A DNA stretch of 64,000 nt from contig OY821750.1 in NCBI GenBank assembly GCA_963682055.1, positions 10,418,501 to 10,482,500 of the forward strand, written 5' to 3'. Source of the DNA: Primula veris (Eukaryota; Streptophyta; Magnoliopsida; Ericales; Primulaceae). The notes beneath the pieces were generated by a model. The model did not search any database, was not told the origin of the DNA, and was given only the letters and a program-made list of their open reading frames with translations. Numbering within the stretch: the first letter of the stretch is position 1; each line of letters opens with the position of its first letter. A program made the position numbers and the translations under genes. Shown here in pieces: positions 11,988-23,130 of this stretch.

Positions 11988-12443
11988 TTATACAAACTCG
12001 ACATCTCACACAGGCTAGCGGCTTAAATTGTAATAGGTACAATGAGGTATATTTTCACATTTTCGGTTTTCATGTGTCATAGTTTTTTCCGTTGTATTCC
12101 AGGAAAGGAGGTTAAACTGTTCTTGTATTCAAGTTTATGCATGATACATCATATTAAGCATAAAACTGTGTGGAAGAAAAAAAAAACAATTTAGACTGGG
12201 AATTAATACTTCATCATCTAAACTGTTAGCCTGGGAAATTCTTAACAGAGTGATTACCGGGTTTGATATTGTTGTTCAAGAATGATAAACTCAGTGGTGG
12301 TTGTATTTTTTAACTGATAAATTCAGCCTTACTGGCTTGTACAATTTTCATTACTGCCAAGGTCTTTGATTGGCATATATTAATTAACTGTAATATGTAG
12401 TTTCTAAATGACTCTAATTTGATGCATTGCCAGATCACTAACA

Positions 12444-12537
12444 GTACTCATTTCATGCTCTTGACGAGCTGCCTAAGAGCTCCACAATCAACGTTTCTCT
12501 CTCAGAACTTATAAAAGCCAACTTCGACTTGCTATAA
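12444..12537 (+). other. Possible stray terminal exon
   Basis: After an acceptor-like TTGCCAGATCACTAACAG, one frame reads HALDELPKSSTINVSLSELI and then KANFDLL and a stop. The composition is protein-like and differs from the AT-rich surroundings, but no matching upstream exon was found and the family is not recognised. It may be a last exon or a fragment carried by a transposon. Confidence 0.25.
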
Positions 12538-12842
12538 TTTAATTTTCTTTTATAAGCTTTCAAATCTTATTAGACTTTGTACTACGTATATATAAAACAT
12601 TTAAGTATTTTGAGAAGTATAGGTGATATAGTGAAATAAATAAAGCAAAAATAAAACTAATTATGAATAGGTAAAACTGAAACATTAGGACTCTTGTACT
12701 ATATACAATATATATAGTAGACAACAGAGAGAAACTTACTTATATGGGAATGTTCATAGCTAAAATCTATTGCTACTCCAAATAATATTCTTTCAGCTTC
12801 ATTTAGGATAGATAATCTTCGATAATAACTTTATAATTAGAA

Positions 12843-13190
12843 CTAGTAATCTTAGCACATGCGTTGCGTGCGTGACACGTAGTTGCATAAATATGATTCG
12901 ACACAAATAAATTTAACATTTTCAAAAAGTTTACAAACATAATATAATGAATACGTAAAAATATAATGTTTTATTATTATAGTAATATAAAAATACATGT
13001 ATGATGATTTGTTTGGGAGATAAATTTATATGTGTGGAAAAATGAAATATTTATTTACTTATTTATTTGTTTAAATTGCATTAAATTATTTGATTAATTA
13101 GTAAATTAGAATAGTGACATTTTTAGAAAAAAAATGGGTAAAATTGGACAGTCTCAAACTTTTTTGTGTTTTCTTATATTAATAGTATGA
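12843..13190 (-). mobile_element. Small non-autonomous Helitron
   Basis: On the minus strand the segment begins TCATACTATTAATATAAG and ends with the hairpin-like GCACGCAACGCATGTGC about 10 bases before CTAG. An A precedes the TC and a T follows CTAG, as expected for insertion between A and T. Length 348 bp with no ORF. The call rests on the two ends only. Confidence 0.55.
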
Positions 13191-14281
13191 TAATACGGTT
13201 AACAAGACACATATATGCATGGTAATAGATATAAGACCTTAAAGTCTAGACATCAATAGGAAAAATGTTGTAAATTTCAGGAATTTTGAACTTTGAAGTA
13301 CTGATTGGAAATGGAGTATTACCCTTTAAACTTTGAAGTACTTCTCAAACATGTATCCCCGTTTATGTATAATCTAAATAATTGTAAAGGAAATTTCATT
13401 TGCAAGTTAAACAGTTTAACTTTTGATTGAACCGTAACACACACAAACATACTCAAGCTTTAGATGCTTTACGTTTTAAATTGTAAGACTTGCGTATCTA
13501 TCTTAGTTGTTGTCGATTGTAATGGAAAACAGGAAGTGACTTTATACTTAAGTGAGTTTTCTTTAAAATGTGTGCAGTATGTTTGGTTGCAATGTCAGTT
13601 GCAAACTTGCAATTAGAGAAGAAACTGTTTAAAGGGCATAAAATTTTGTAGTTCGTTCTATCACGTTATCTAATTCTTCCTTGATACTAATTATTACTAG
13701 GGGTAATTACTGTTTTCATGCTTTTAACAAAATGCTTACCTAATTATATTTTTTTCTCAAAAAACATACTAAATTTCTTAAAATAAACCATTCGATAAAC
13801 TAATGTCATTTGACACAAAAAAAAGCAACATGTGGCGAATTAAAGTGGAGATTACTATCCTCATTTGATGCCACTCACGTAAAAGAACAAACTCCCATAT
13901 CTATTTCTATTCAACCCATATTCCTACCAAAACACCCATATTTCACTCACTCTCACTCTCTCCCAAAACACCCACTGTTTCTGCAATAAAACACCCTTCA
14001 TAAAAAGTGAAAGAACTCAGGTCGAATATAAAAAGTCAAAGAAATAAATGTGACTATTTCCAGTCGTTTGATTTACCAAAGAGAGATAAGGATAGGTCTG
14101 TTGGTCATAGGGGTGACAATGAGGTGAAACGAGATGAAACTAAAAATTTATTTTCATTAAAGATATAACATTTTGTTTTCTCTCATAAACCATTTTTATA
14201 CTATATATGTTTTATTAATTCATATAGCTAATATAATATTCTATGTATTTATTATTACAAATATATATATATATATATATA
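13191..14281. other. AT-rich stretch without recognised genes
   Basis: About 1.1 kb with no ORF of note. It ends in an (AT)n run at 14261-14281 that served as the target for element B. Confidence 0.5.
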
Positions 14282-14686
14282 TGTTGAAAGTTGGCTTTAA
14301 TTGATATTTATATTGTGGGTTTATCCCACATTGGTTATGTGTAGGAATAAGTCTCTTTTTTAGAGTTATAATAAGAATTGCTTTATCTCACATTGTTAAT
14401 TTTAAGGAATGTGTCTAAGTTAGAAGTTATAAATAAACTCTTTGGAATTCATTATTTCTTATGCCAAATAGCAATGAGTTTTACCATCTTTGTAATTCTT
14501 CAACTATTATAGTAATATATTTCCTCTTTACTCCGTGGATTAGTGTAGGGGTTTACATACCGTAACCCCTATGAGACCACGCTAAACCATTGTCTTTTCT
14601 TTTCTTATTCGTGTGTGTTTTTCTTTTGGGTGTTCTTTATTTATTATTTATTATTTTCTGCCATTTGTTTGAGCTTCCGCACAACA
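14282..14686 (+). repeat. 5' LTR of element B
   Basis: 405 bp, TGTTGAAAG...CACAACA. Followed by AATTG, which continues after element A as AATTGGTATCAGAGC, proving that A sits at the LTR/PBS border. Confidence 0.85.
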
Positions 14687-14691
14687 AATTG

Positions 14692-15947
14692 TGTTGAACG
14701 TAGTTTCTTCTAATCGATTATTTTGATGATAACAATATTTGTAAAACATGATAAAAGCTCATTTTGCGTACTAATCTTTTATCGAGTGTGTTAAAGGGTT
14801 TAAATGATTGAATGCGTAATTACGAAGCCATTGGTTCAAGCGGAACCTAAATCGGAGTTGGAACGAATTAGTTACGGGGTTTCGAAGTTTGTCGAGCAAA
14901 CCGAAAATAACCCAGAACAACAAAAAACGACTGATCAACCCTAAACGATCGATCATACATACGAAAAATCCTTCCAGTGAGCATAGGACAAAAACGACCG
15001 ATCGCCATAATAAAACGACCGATCGTTTTATTGATGATTTCTTCCAGTGAGCACTCAGCAAAAACGACCGATCATTAATCTGAAACGACCGATCGTTTCA
15101 GTGCACATTTTGTCCAGTAAGTCCAATTGAAAAACGACCGATCGTTTTTCAGAAACGACCGATCGTTTCTGTAGAATTTCAAAATCCAGCTTTTAAGCTA
15201 TTCCTGAAAATGGGGCGAACTGCTGCAAAAACAGCATTGAATGAACTCACCAACTAGCAACGGTCTGAAATTTATTGCTGCACCTTTGTGACTCTACAAA
15301 AGCCCCAAAACACTTTGAAGAAGCTCATCCAAGCATTCACAACTTTTAAGCAATTCTTACAAGAAAATCCTTCAAGCTTATACTACTTATTTCTCACTTG
15401 TAATCAAAAATATTCTCGAGTATATTCTTATAGTAATCTTATAAACATCGAGATAATATTTGTTAGTGAGCGATTCGAAATCAAACTTGTAAAAGAGTAT
15501 TTTATAAACTCATTAGTGAGCGAGTGAATTGGGTAGAGGCTTTTAAGCAAGTGTAGCTTAAAAGCTCTAGGTCATTTATTCGGGATACTCATATAGTGAG
15601 GGGGAGCGTAATCGGTTGATTAAGCTCGTTAAGGTGTAACCTTGAAACGAAGATTTTTAGTGAAACACTCGGTAGTGAAAATACCGAGGAGAGGACGTAG
15701 GCGCGGTTTGCCGAACCTCTATAAATCTTGCGTTATTTCTTTCCCTTAACTTTTACTTTCCATATTCATTTATCGCTTATATTTATTGCTTGCTTAGATC
15801 ATTTTAGCGTTAATTTGGTAACAAAAGAGTTTAGGTTATAAATATCACTAATTAACTTAGTTAAATACCCATAGTTTTAATTCCGCGAAAAACGTACGAA
15901 AACCTTATTCACCCCCCCTCTAAGGTTTAGACTCCTACGGACCAACA
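14692..15947 (+). repeat. 5' LTR of element A
   Basis: 1256 bp, TGTTGAACG...ACCAACA. Contains a cluster of CGACCGATC motifs at ~14925-15172 and leads directly to the primer binding site. Confidence 0.92.
14925..15172 (+). repeat. CGACCGATC motif cluster in the 5' LTR of element A
   Basis: Six copies of CGACCGATC, most inside AAACGACCGATCGTTT, plus two weaker forms (CGACTGATC, CGATCGATC). They come in closely spaced pairs separated by a TTCCAGTGAGCA or TGTCCAGTAAGT spacer. The core is nearly self-complementary, so it may bind a dimeric protein or form a hairpin. Confidence 0.8.
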
Positions 15948-15948
15948 A

Positions 15949-15961
15949 TTGGTATCAGAGC
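15949..15961 (+). promoter_or_regulatory. Primer binding site of element A
   Basis: TTGGTATCAGAGC, complementary to the 3' end of initiator Met-tRNA, one base after the LTR. Confidence 0.85.
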
Positions 15962-16013
15962 TTAGCTATTCTATTCATAAAAATCTAACGATTTTATAGT
16001 TTAAAGATCCACT

Positions 16014-17705
16014 ATGTCTTCATACGCCGACTCAAAATCCATAACTAGGCCACCCTTCTTTGACGGTACTAACTATCCCTATTGGAGAGACCTTATGAAA
16101 AATTTCCTTTGTGGTTTTGAAATAGACCAATGGATAAGTATTAGTAAAGGCTATAAAACGCCTAGAAGAAATGGCGAAGATAAACTTGTAGAGGAACTAG
16201 ACACCGATGAACGCCTAGCATTTTCCCTAAATTGTAGGGCTATGACTTCTATCACTTGTGCGCTCTCGCCTAGTGAATATGATAAGATTTCCGGTTGTGA
16301 CACCGCTAAGAAAATGTGGGATAAGCTAGCTATTATGCACGAAGGAACTAGTCAAGTTAAGGACTCTAAAATTAGCATGCTTATTCATGATTATGAATTA
16401 TTTAAAGTCGATGATGACGAGTCTATTGCTTCTATGTACACTCGTTTTACTAAGATTACTAATGATCTTAAGAGACTTGAAAAGGTATACTCTAGCAAGG
16501 AGATGGTGACGAAGATCCTTCGAAGTCTTCCAAGGAAGTGGGAATCAAAAGTGACGGCCATACAAGAGGCCAAGGACATGAACACTCTCTCTCTCGACAA
16601 CCTCATTGGATCCTTAAGCACTCATGAACTCGACATGACGACTCGAAAGCATGAGGATGACTCGAAAAAGAAGAAAGGCATTGCCTTCAAATGCACAACA
16701 AATGACGATAGCGAAAATGATTCATCTAGTGAGGATGATGAGATGGCTCTCTTTGCCAAACGCTACAACAAATTCCTAAGTTGGAAAAAGAAGGGTGGAC
16801 AACGATTTCGGAAAAAGGAATATAAGGAAGAGACTTCCGAAAAATCTAGCAAAAAGGACGAAATCATTTGCTACAAATGTCACAAACCCGGCCATATGCA
16901 AAACGAATGTCCCTTGAAGAAAAAGGACAAGTTTGTCAAGAAAAGGGAAAACAAGAAGGCATTCTTAGCCGCATGGGGGAGCGATGATGATAGCTCCGAT
17001 AGCGACAATGAAGAAGTCGCAAATCTATGTCTCATGGCTAGAGACGATGATTCCGAGGAAGTAAGCTATCACTCCTCTAACTCCTCTATTTCTAGTGATG
17101 ATTGTCTTGATATTAATGATGTGTTAGAATCTTTAGAAAAAGCTAGAGGTAAGAACAAATCTTTTAGAAAATTGCTAATTACTCTACAAGACGAACTTGA
17201 AAATTTAGCTATGAAAAATGACACACTCGCAACTAAAAATACCGAACTTGCCCTAGAAAATAATAAGTTAGTTGATGACCTTAAGTCATGTAAACTTAAG
17301 GCGGATAGCGCCGAACTCACTCTCTCTAAGTTCACTAAAGGAAGCAAAATGCTAAGTACTATATTAGCTTCTCAACAAGGCGCATATGATAAAACCGGTG
17401 TAGGTTACAACCCTCTCTTAGCGTCTAAGCATAAAAATCTATTCACCAAACAAGTGGAGAAAAATGAAAATAGAACCCCAAGTTACTCCCGTAAGAACAA
17501 TTCATATAAAAGTAACTTAGTTTATAATCGTTTTGTTAAACCTATCTCGCATATAAAATGTATGACTTGCAACCGTAGTGACCACTATGAGGATTATATA
17601 TATTGCCCTAATAGGTATAAAGTAAGTAGAAATGATTTGGTTTGGATTCCAAAGGGTCGAGACTCTAACCCTCAAGGACCCAAAAATGGATTAGGGTACC
17701 AATGA
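16014..17705 (+). CDS. gag: Gag protein of element A
   Basis: 563 residues. The N-terminal part (FFDGTNYPYWRDLMKNFL) and the central domain are the UBN2-type gag of plant copia elements. A CCHC zinc knuckle CYKCHKPGHMQNEC is at residues 286-299, followed by an acidic, Ser-rich region and a coiled-coil-like stretch (~residues 370-450). A second Cys/His-like motif (CMTCNRSDHYEDYIYC) follows near residues 520-536. Gag forms the virus-like particle and packages the element RNA. The ORF is uninterrupted and ends in TGA at 17703-17705, just before pol, in a different frame. Length exceeds most copia gags but fits SIRE elements. Confidence 0.9.
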   Translation: MSSYADSKSITRPPFFDGTNYPYWRDLMKNFLCGFEIDQWISISKGYKTPRRNGEDKLVEELDTDERLAFSLNCRAMTSITCALSPSEYDKISGCDTAKKMWDKLAIMHEGTSQVKDSKISMLIHDYELFKVDDDESIASMYTRFTKITNDLKRLEKVYSSKEMVTKILRSLPRKWESKVTAIQEAKDMNTLSLDNLIGSLSTHELDMTTRKHEDDSKKKKGIAFKCTTNDDSENDSSSEDDEMALFAKRYNKFLSWKKKGGQRFRKKEYKEETSEKSSKKDEIICYKCHKPGHMQNECPLKKKDKFVKKRENKKAFLAAWGSDDDSSDSDNEEVANLCLMARDDDSEEVSYHSSNSSISSDDCLDINDVLESLEKARGKNKSFRKLLITLQDELENLAMKNDTLATKNTELALENNKLVDDLKSCKLKADSAELTLSKFTKGSKMLSTILASQQGAYDKTGVGYNPLLASKHKNLFTKQVEKNENRTPSYSRKNNSYKSNLVYNRFVKPISHIKCMTCNRSDHYEDYIYCPNRYKVSRNDLVWIPKGRDSNPQGPKNGLGYQ

Positions 17706-17721
17706 TCGTTTTGTCTTGTAG

Positions 17722-20700
17722 GTATGCTTGAGATCAAAAATCAACGAGGACAAGTGGTTCTTAGATAGTGGATGCTCAAGACATATGACGGGAGACAAAA
17801 CAAAATTCACCACTCTTGCACCTAAAGACGGAGGCTTTGTGACCTTCGGGGATAATAGCAAGGGCAAAATCATCGGTATTGGTAGTATCTCCAAACCATC
17901 TAATGTCATTATTGATAATGTTTTGCTTGTTGATGGTCTTAAACATAACTTGCTTAGTATAAGTCAACTTTGTGATTTGGGTCACAAAGTCATTTTTGAA
18001 AAATCGCATTGCATTATTCATTGTATTTCGGATAATAAAACTATTCTTATGGGTCAAAGACAAAATAATGTCTATATGATTGATTTGAATAGTTCGGTGG
18101 ATGATGAAGTCAAGTGTCTTGTTACTATCAACGACAATGGTTGGTTGTGGCATAGACGACTTGGTCATGCAAGTCTTGATTTACTTGCTAAACTTTCTAG
18201 TAAAGATTTGGTAATAGGTTTACCAAAAACTCCTTATATAAAGGACAAACTTTGTCACGCTTGCCAATTAGGCAAACAAACAAAGATTTCGTTTAAGGCT
18301 AAAAATATTATTTCTACTACTCGTTGTTTGGAGCTCATTCATATGGACTTAGTTGGCCCCTCCCGGACACTTAGTCTTGGCGGGCGTGCATATGCTTTCG
18401 TCATGGTTGACGATTTTAGTCGCTTTACGTGGGTCTTGTTTTTAACTCATAAGCATGAAGCATTTAGAGAATTCTCTATCATTTGCAAAAAGCTCCAAAC
18501 ACGAAAGGGTTATATGATCAAAAGTATCCGAACCGATCATGGTAAGGAATTTGAGAATACTCCATTTCAAACTTTTTGTGATGAAAATGGTATTGATCAT
18601 AATTTTTCGGCCCCTCGTACGCCCCAACAAAATGGGGTAGTTGAGAGGAAGAATAGAACCCTAGAGGAAATGGCACGGACCATGCTTTGCGAAAATAATT
18701 TGCCAAAGTATTTTTGGGCCGAAGCCGTAAATTCCGCTTGTTATATTTTAAATAGAGCCTTAATTAGGCCCATATTAAAAAAGACACCTTACGAATTATG
18801 GAATGAGCGAAAACCAAATATTTCTCATTTACGTGCATTTGGTTGTAAATGCTATGTTCATAATAATGGTAAGGATAATCTAGGAAAATTCGATGCTAAG
18901 TCCGACGAAGGAATTTTCGTTGGATATGCTATATCGAGTAAAGCTTATCGTATTTTTAATAAAAGAACTTTATTGGTGGAAGAATCGGTACATGTCTCGT
19001 TTGATGAGAATATGCCGACGATTGATAAGCCTTTAATTGTTCATAATATTAATGATGATATTTTTCATAAAGCATCTTTTTCGAATCATGTTACATCTAG
19101 CTTAGAGTCAACGCCTTGCATAGAGGTTGAACCCGTTGATGAAGAAGTCACTATAGAGAGACTTCAAAAAGACTTAGAATCTAGCGTACATATTCATGAG
19201 GATTTGCCTCAAGAATGGCGTTTTGCCAATCACCATCCGCAAGATTTAATTTTGGGTAACCCGGGAGAAAGAGTGCATACACGTTCATCATTAAGAAATA
19301 TAGTTAATCATTTTGCATTCTTGTCTCAATTAGAGCCCAAGAACATTCATGAGGCGGAACTCGATGAGAGTTGGGTATTAGCTATGCATGACGAATTAAA
19401 TCAATTCGAGCGTAGCAACGTATGGACATTAGTACCTAGACCGCGTGAGAAAACCATTATAGGTACGAAATGGATATTTCGCAATAAGATGGATGAATCC
19501 GGGGTAGTCATTAGAAATAAAGCTAGACTAGTAGCTCAAGGGTATAATCAAGAAGAGGGCATCGATTTCGATGAAACTTACGCACCCGTAGCAAGATTAG
19601 AAGCCATTAGAATGTTGCTTGCTTATGCTTCTTTTAAATGTTTTAAATTATTTCAAATGGATGTTAAAAGTGCATTTTTAAACGGCTTTATTAATGAGGA
19701 AGTTTATGTAAAACAACCACCCGGTTTTGAAAATCACGAGTTTCCTAATCATGTGTACAAACTTCGAAAAGCACTTTATGGTTTAAAACAAGCACCCCGG
19801 GCTTGGTATGAAAGACTTAGTAAATTCTTGATTAAAAAGGGTTTTTCTCGTGGTACTTTAGACACTACTCTTTTTATTAAAAAGGATGGAAAAGACATGC
19901 TTTTAATTCAAATATATGTTGATGATATCATTTTCGGTGCTACTAATGCTCGCATGTGCGAGGAGTTTTCTAAGTGTATGCAAGGTGAATTCGAGATGAG
20001 CATGATGGGTGAACTCACCTACTTCCTTGGGTTGCAAATCAAACAAACAAAGGACGGAATTTTCGTCAATCAAGCCAAATACACAAGGGACTTGCTCAAG
20101 AGGTTCAACATGAGCGATGCAAAGCCGCTAGGAACTCCGATGAGTCCGGCAACAAAACTAGACAAGGATGAATCGGGTAAAAGCGTGGACCAAAAGCTCT
20201 ATAGAGGTATGATTGGATCCCTCTTATATTTAACCGCAAGTAGACCCGATATCATGTTTAGTGTTTGCTTGTGTGCTAGGTATCAATCTTGCCCTAAGGA
20301 ATCGCATGTTATAGCCGTTAAGCGCATTTTTAGATATCTTGTAGGTACTTGCAATTTAGGATTGTTTTATCCGCATGATACTTCGTTTGAATTGCTTGGT
20401 TATTCCGACGCCGACTTTGCCGGTTGTCGATTAGATAGAAAGAGTACTAGTGGCACTTGCCATTTCTTAGGAAGCGCTTTAGTTTCTTGGCATAGTAAGA
20501 AACAAAACTCGGTTGCGCTTTCCACGGCGGAGGCGGAATACGTCGCCGCGGGTAGTTGTTGCGCACAAATCCTTTGGATGCGTCAACAACTAAACGACTT
20601 TGAATTATCATTTGATAGTGTACCTATATTGTGTGATAATACTAGTGCTATAAACCTTTCGAAAAATCCGATCCAACACTCTCGCACTAAACATATTAAT

Positions 20701-20856
20701 TTACGTCATCACTTTTTACGGGATCATGTCCAAAAAGGGGATATTACACTTGAATATATAAGCACAAATAGGCAATTAGCCGATATTTTCACAAAACCCC
20801 TTAATGAGGAACAATTTTGCTTTATTCGCCGAGAGTTAGGTATGTTTGATGTGTGA
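17722..20856 (+). CDS. pol: Pol polyprotein of element A (PR-INT-RT-RNase H)
   Basis: The frame opens after a TAG at 17719-17721 and has no obvious ATG start. Numbering from 17728: protease DSGCS at 13-17; integrase zinc finger H142, H147, C176, C179; integrase catalytic D207, D270, E306 (D,D-35-E); integrase C-terminal segment to ~430; reverse transcriptase ~560-800 with YVDD at 730-733; RNase H ~890-1025 with D894, E935 and D970. All catalytic residues seem present and there is no internal stop over 1042 residues. This supplies the enzymes for particle maturation, cDNA synthesis and integration. It is offset +1 from gag, and a stop separates the frames, so its expression needs more than a simple shift (see findings). 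Confidence 0.93.
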   Translation, partial: VCLRSKINEDKWFLDSGCSRHMTGDKTKFTTLAPKDGGFVTFGDNSKGKIIGIGSISKPSNVIIDNVLLVDGLKHNLLSISQLCDLGHKVIFEKSHCIIHCISDNKTILMGQRQNNVYMIDLNSSVDDEVKCLVTINDNGWLWHRRLGHASLDLLAKLSSKDLVIGLPKTPYIKDKLCHACQLGKQTKISFKAKNIISTTRCLELIHMDLVGPSRTLSLGGRAYAFVMVDDFSRFTWVLFLTHKHEAFREFSIICKKLQTRKGYMIKSIRTDHGKEFENTPFQTFCDENGIDHNFSAPRTPQQNGVVERKNRTLEEMARTMLCENNLPKYFWAEAVNSACYILNRALIRPILKKTPYELWNERKPNISHLRAFGCKCYVHNNGKDNLGKFDAKSDEGIFVGYAISSKAYRIFNKRTLLVEESVHVSFDENMPTIDKPLIVHNINDDIFHKASFSNHVTSSLESTPCIEVEPVDEEVTIERLQKDLESSVHIHEDLPQEWRFANHHPQDLILGNPGERVHTRSSLRNIVNHFAFLSQLEPKNIHEAELDESWVLAMHDELNQFERSNVWTLVPRPREKTIIGTKWIFRNKMDESGVVIRNKARLVAQGYNQEEGIDFDETYAPVARLEAIRMLLAYASFKCFKLFQMDVKSAFLNGFINEEVYVKQPPGFENHEFPNHVYKLRKALYGLKQAPRAWYERLSKFLIKKGFSRGTLDTTLFIKKDGKDMLLIQIYVDDIIFGATNARMCEEFSKCMQGEFEMSMMGELTYFLGLQIKQTKDGIFVNQAKYTRDLLKRFNMSDAKPLGTPMSPATKLDKDESGKSVDQKLYRGMIGSLLYLTASRPDIMFSVCLCARYQSCPKESHVIAVKRIFRYLVGTCNLGLFYPHDTSFELLGYSDADFAGCRLDRKSTSGTCHFLGSALVSWHSKKQNSVALSTAEAEYVAAGSCCAQILWMRQQLNDFELSFDSVPILCDNTSAINLSKNPIQHSRTKHINLRHHFLRDHVQKGDITLEYISTNRQLADIFTKPLNEEQFCFIRRELGMFDV

Positions 20857-20979
20857 TATATATATATATTTATATATATTTGATTGTCTTTATATATATA
20901 TTTTTAAGTATTTTTACATTTTCTTTGCCAAATCAGTGTCGTAAAGTGCAGAAAATTCCTGGTCTGTAACCTTGTTACA

Positions 20980-21130
20980 GTCGATCGATCGTCTGTAAAA
21001 ACGACCGATCGTTTTATTACATTCGACCGATCGTTCCTTAAAAACGACCGATCGTTTTTATGTTGCACTCACTGGAAGAATTTGGCTATATTTCGATCGA
21101 TCGAATCCCAGAACGACCGATCGTTTTTCT
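20980..21130 (+). repeat. CGACCGATC motif cluster before the third ORF of element A
   Basis: Six copies of CGACCGATC or CGATCGATC are packed in 150 bp, again in AAACGACCGATCGTTT context. A CTCACTGGAAGAA word between them is the reverse complement of the LTR spacer TTCTTCCAGTGAG. The segment therefore looks like an inverted, shortened copy of the LTR motif region, sitting ~150 bp ahead of the third ORF. Confidence 0.75.
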
Positions 21131-21276
21131 GTTTGTCAGTTTTTAAAATCATTCTTCAAACCCCAAAACCAATTCATTTCAAACCCTAATCTCTTCTCTC
21201 TCTCAAAATTCGTCCACTCCTTTCCCAATCACCCAAAAATCTCAAACAAAACCCAATTTTCTATCCAATCAATCAA

Positions 21277-22593
21277 ATGGTTCGCACAAAGAAAGCCTCA
21301 CTCAACCTCGTTGATGAGCATGACGACGAGATCGTGCCTCCACCCACTCGCCGCCCGGCTATTCCTCGTGCCCCACGCACCGGCTCTTCCTCCGCTTCTC
21401 GCTCCGGCCCTCTACCTCCTCTCTATCCAACCGAAATGGGTACAAGAGGTATATTGACCAACTTCACTCTAGACATGCCTCTTTTTCGTGAACGGTTTTC
21501 CGCTCTTATGATAGACTTAAGCTTTTACAAACTTGATACCCTTCTTACTCTCAAAGAGCCCTTTTATAAAGAGAATGTCTATGAATTCTATTATCATCTA
21601 GTTCTAGATAGGGACTCCGATGACGCACTCCATTTGCGTTCATCCTTTAACGGACAACAATTCGTTTACGGTATAGACCGTTTACGAACTCTCTTACGTC
21701 TAGATAGCGGCGGTTTCTATGAGTCTAGCAAGGAAATTTGTGAAACTCTAGAGATCGAAAACTTCAATGATCTTAAAGATGAAAATTTTCATCCGGCCCA
21801 TAACAACCGCTCTAGCAAAGCCCATGGCCTTCTATTCCGTAATAAACTAGCCTACCACATTCTCTCTCATATCGTACTCCCACACACCTCCAACTTTACG
21901 GATGTTACTAATGAGTACATCTTTCTTCTTGGGTGTATCCATCGCCGAGTCCGCCTTGACTTTGCATCCCTCATTTTCTTTAAGATGGACTCGCTTAAAA
22001 CAAAGTCCAAGAATGGGTTACCTTACGGTGCCTTAATTTCGGCCATTTTGAAGGACTTAAATCTCGTTCCCGGTGGAACATTGTTCAAAAATAAGGATAA
22101 GCACATTTGGGACACTTCCTATCTTTCCCAAATGTCCATAAAATTCAACAATACCGACAAGTCCATAACTTGGTCCGGTAAGCGGGTATCCGGCCCCGGC
22201 TATACTCCTCTTTCCCCCGAAGAGGAAGAATACGTCGGCCCTAAACCGACACCTCAAAGCGCTCATGAGGAATTCTCCTCCGAGTCTCTCCCTCCCACCG
22301 ATATCCCTACCTCCTCCCGTCCCTCTCGAGGTCACGGAAAAGCTAAAGTAGGATCTTCGACTCTTCCTCCACGCACCGAACAATTCTACAACGATCTCTA
22401 TATTGATCAATATCAGAATGCACGACTTCAACGACGCATGTTTCGCTCCATGCATCCTAGTCAAGAAGATATGGACGAAATCGAAAGGTTAAGCAACGAG
22501 CAACGGGCAAGGTTCCATGGTTATTTTCCCGACTTTGCCGGTCCTAACAATGACGAAGACGAAGAGGATGATGCTACTTCCCACCGCGACTAG
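21277..22593 (+). CDS. Third ORF of element A (envelope position, function unknown)
   Basis: 438 residues, uninterrupted, starting MVRTKKASLNLVDEHDDEIV. The N-terminus is basic and Pro/Ser-rich, the centre (~residues 60-300) is a folded domain with words such as YEFYYHLVLDRDSD, FVYGIDRLRTLL and FTDVTNEYIFLLGCIHRRV, and the C-terminus is Pro/Ser-rich and ends highly acidic (NNDEDEEDD). No signal peptide or clear membrane helix is visible, which argues against a classical envelope protein. The central part resembles the putative plant transposon protein domain found in extra ORFs of SIRE and of some gypsy elements, recalled from memory. A clean reading frame in a young element suggests it is under selection. 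Confidence 0.75.
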   Translation: MVRTKKASLNLVDEHDDEIVPPPTRRPAIPRAPRTGSSSASRSGPLPPLYPTEMGTRGILTNFTLDMPLFRERFSALMIDLSFYKLDTLLTLKEPFYKENVYEFYYHLVLDRDSDDALHLRSSFNGQQFVYGIDRLRTLLRLDSGGFYESSKEICETLEIENFNDLKDENFHPAHNNRSSKAHGLLFRNKLAYHILSHIVLPHTSNFTDVTNEYIFLLGCIHRRVRLDFASLIFFKMDSLKTKSKNGLPYGALISAILKDLNLVPGGTLFKNKDKHIWDTSYLSQMSIKFNNTDKSITWSGKRVSGPGYTPLSPEEEEYVGPKPTPQSAHEEFSSESLPPTDIPTSSRPSRGHGKAKVGSSTLPPRTEQFYNDLYIDQYQNARLQRRMFRSMHPSQEDMDEIERLSNEQRARFHGYFPDFAGPNNDEDEEDDATSHRD

Positions 22594-23115
22594 GCGGATA
22601 TATTATTTTTTTGTTTTTGATGATGTCAAAGGGGGAGAAATACCTCTCTATTGTTTTTCTCTTTGCATTGTATTTCTATTTCCTTTGAGTTGAACAAGTT
22701 GTTTTTGATGTAATAAGTAGGAAACGGTTTTACTTGATTATTATGATGCGTTTCTTCTTACATTTGCTCTTGTTTATATGATTGCGATTTTAACTATGCG
22801 TTTGAACCTTATTTGATATTATTGCATTTAGTGCGCATAGTTTGCTAGTTGATTGGATTATAAATATTGTTTTTCTTTTGTGGCGATTGACCTTTTTTAG
22901 GCAAAACTATGGCCAATTTTTCGCTTGCATATAGATCTTCATAATCCCTAATCGTTTAGCTTGTTTATACGTCGTTTTAAAATCGGATGTTATGACATTT
23001 ACTTGCTTTTTCTCTAAAAACTTTTATCTAAGTAAAGCATCATCTATACATTTCCGTTATATTTGTTTAAACAAAAAGAGCTTATAGTATGTTGAAGTCA
23101 ATATTTTGTCATCAT
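22594..23115 (+). other. Untranslated region between the third ORF and 3' LTR of element A
   Basis: About 520 bp, T-rich, with no ORF. It belongs to element A's 3' untranslated part. Confidence 0.6.
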
Positions 23116-23129
23116 AAAAAAGGGAGAGA
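23116..23129 (+). promoter_or_regulatory. Polypurine tract of element A
   Basis: AAAAAAGGGAGAGA directly ahead of the 3' LTR, the expected primer for plus-strand cDNA synthesis. Confidence 0.8.
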
Positions 23130-23130
23130 T

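Noticed and set aside
14771..15061. A 96-codon minus-strand ORF in both LTRs of element A (again at 23210-23500)
   Set aside because: It lies within the LTR, is duplicated only because the LTR is, and has no recognisable domain.
22057..22464. A 135-codon minus-strand ORF
   Set aside because: Antisense to the third ORF of element A; an open-frame shadow.
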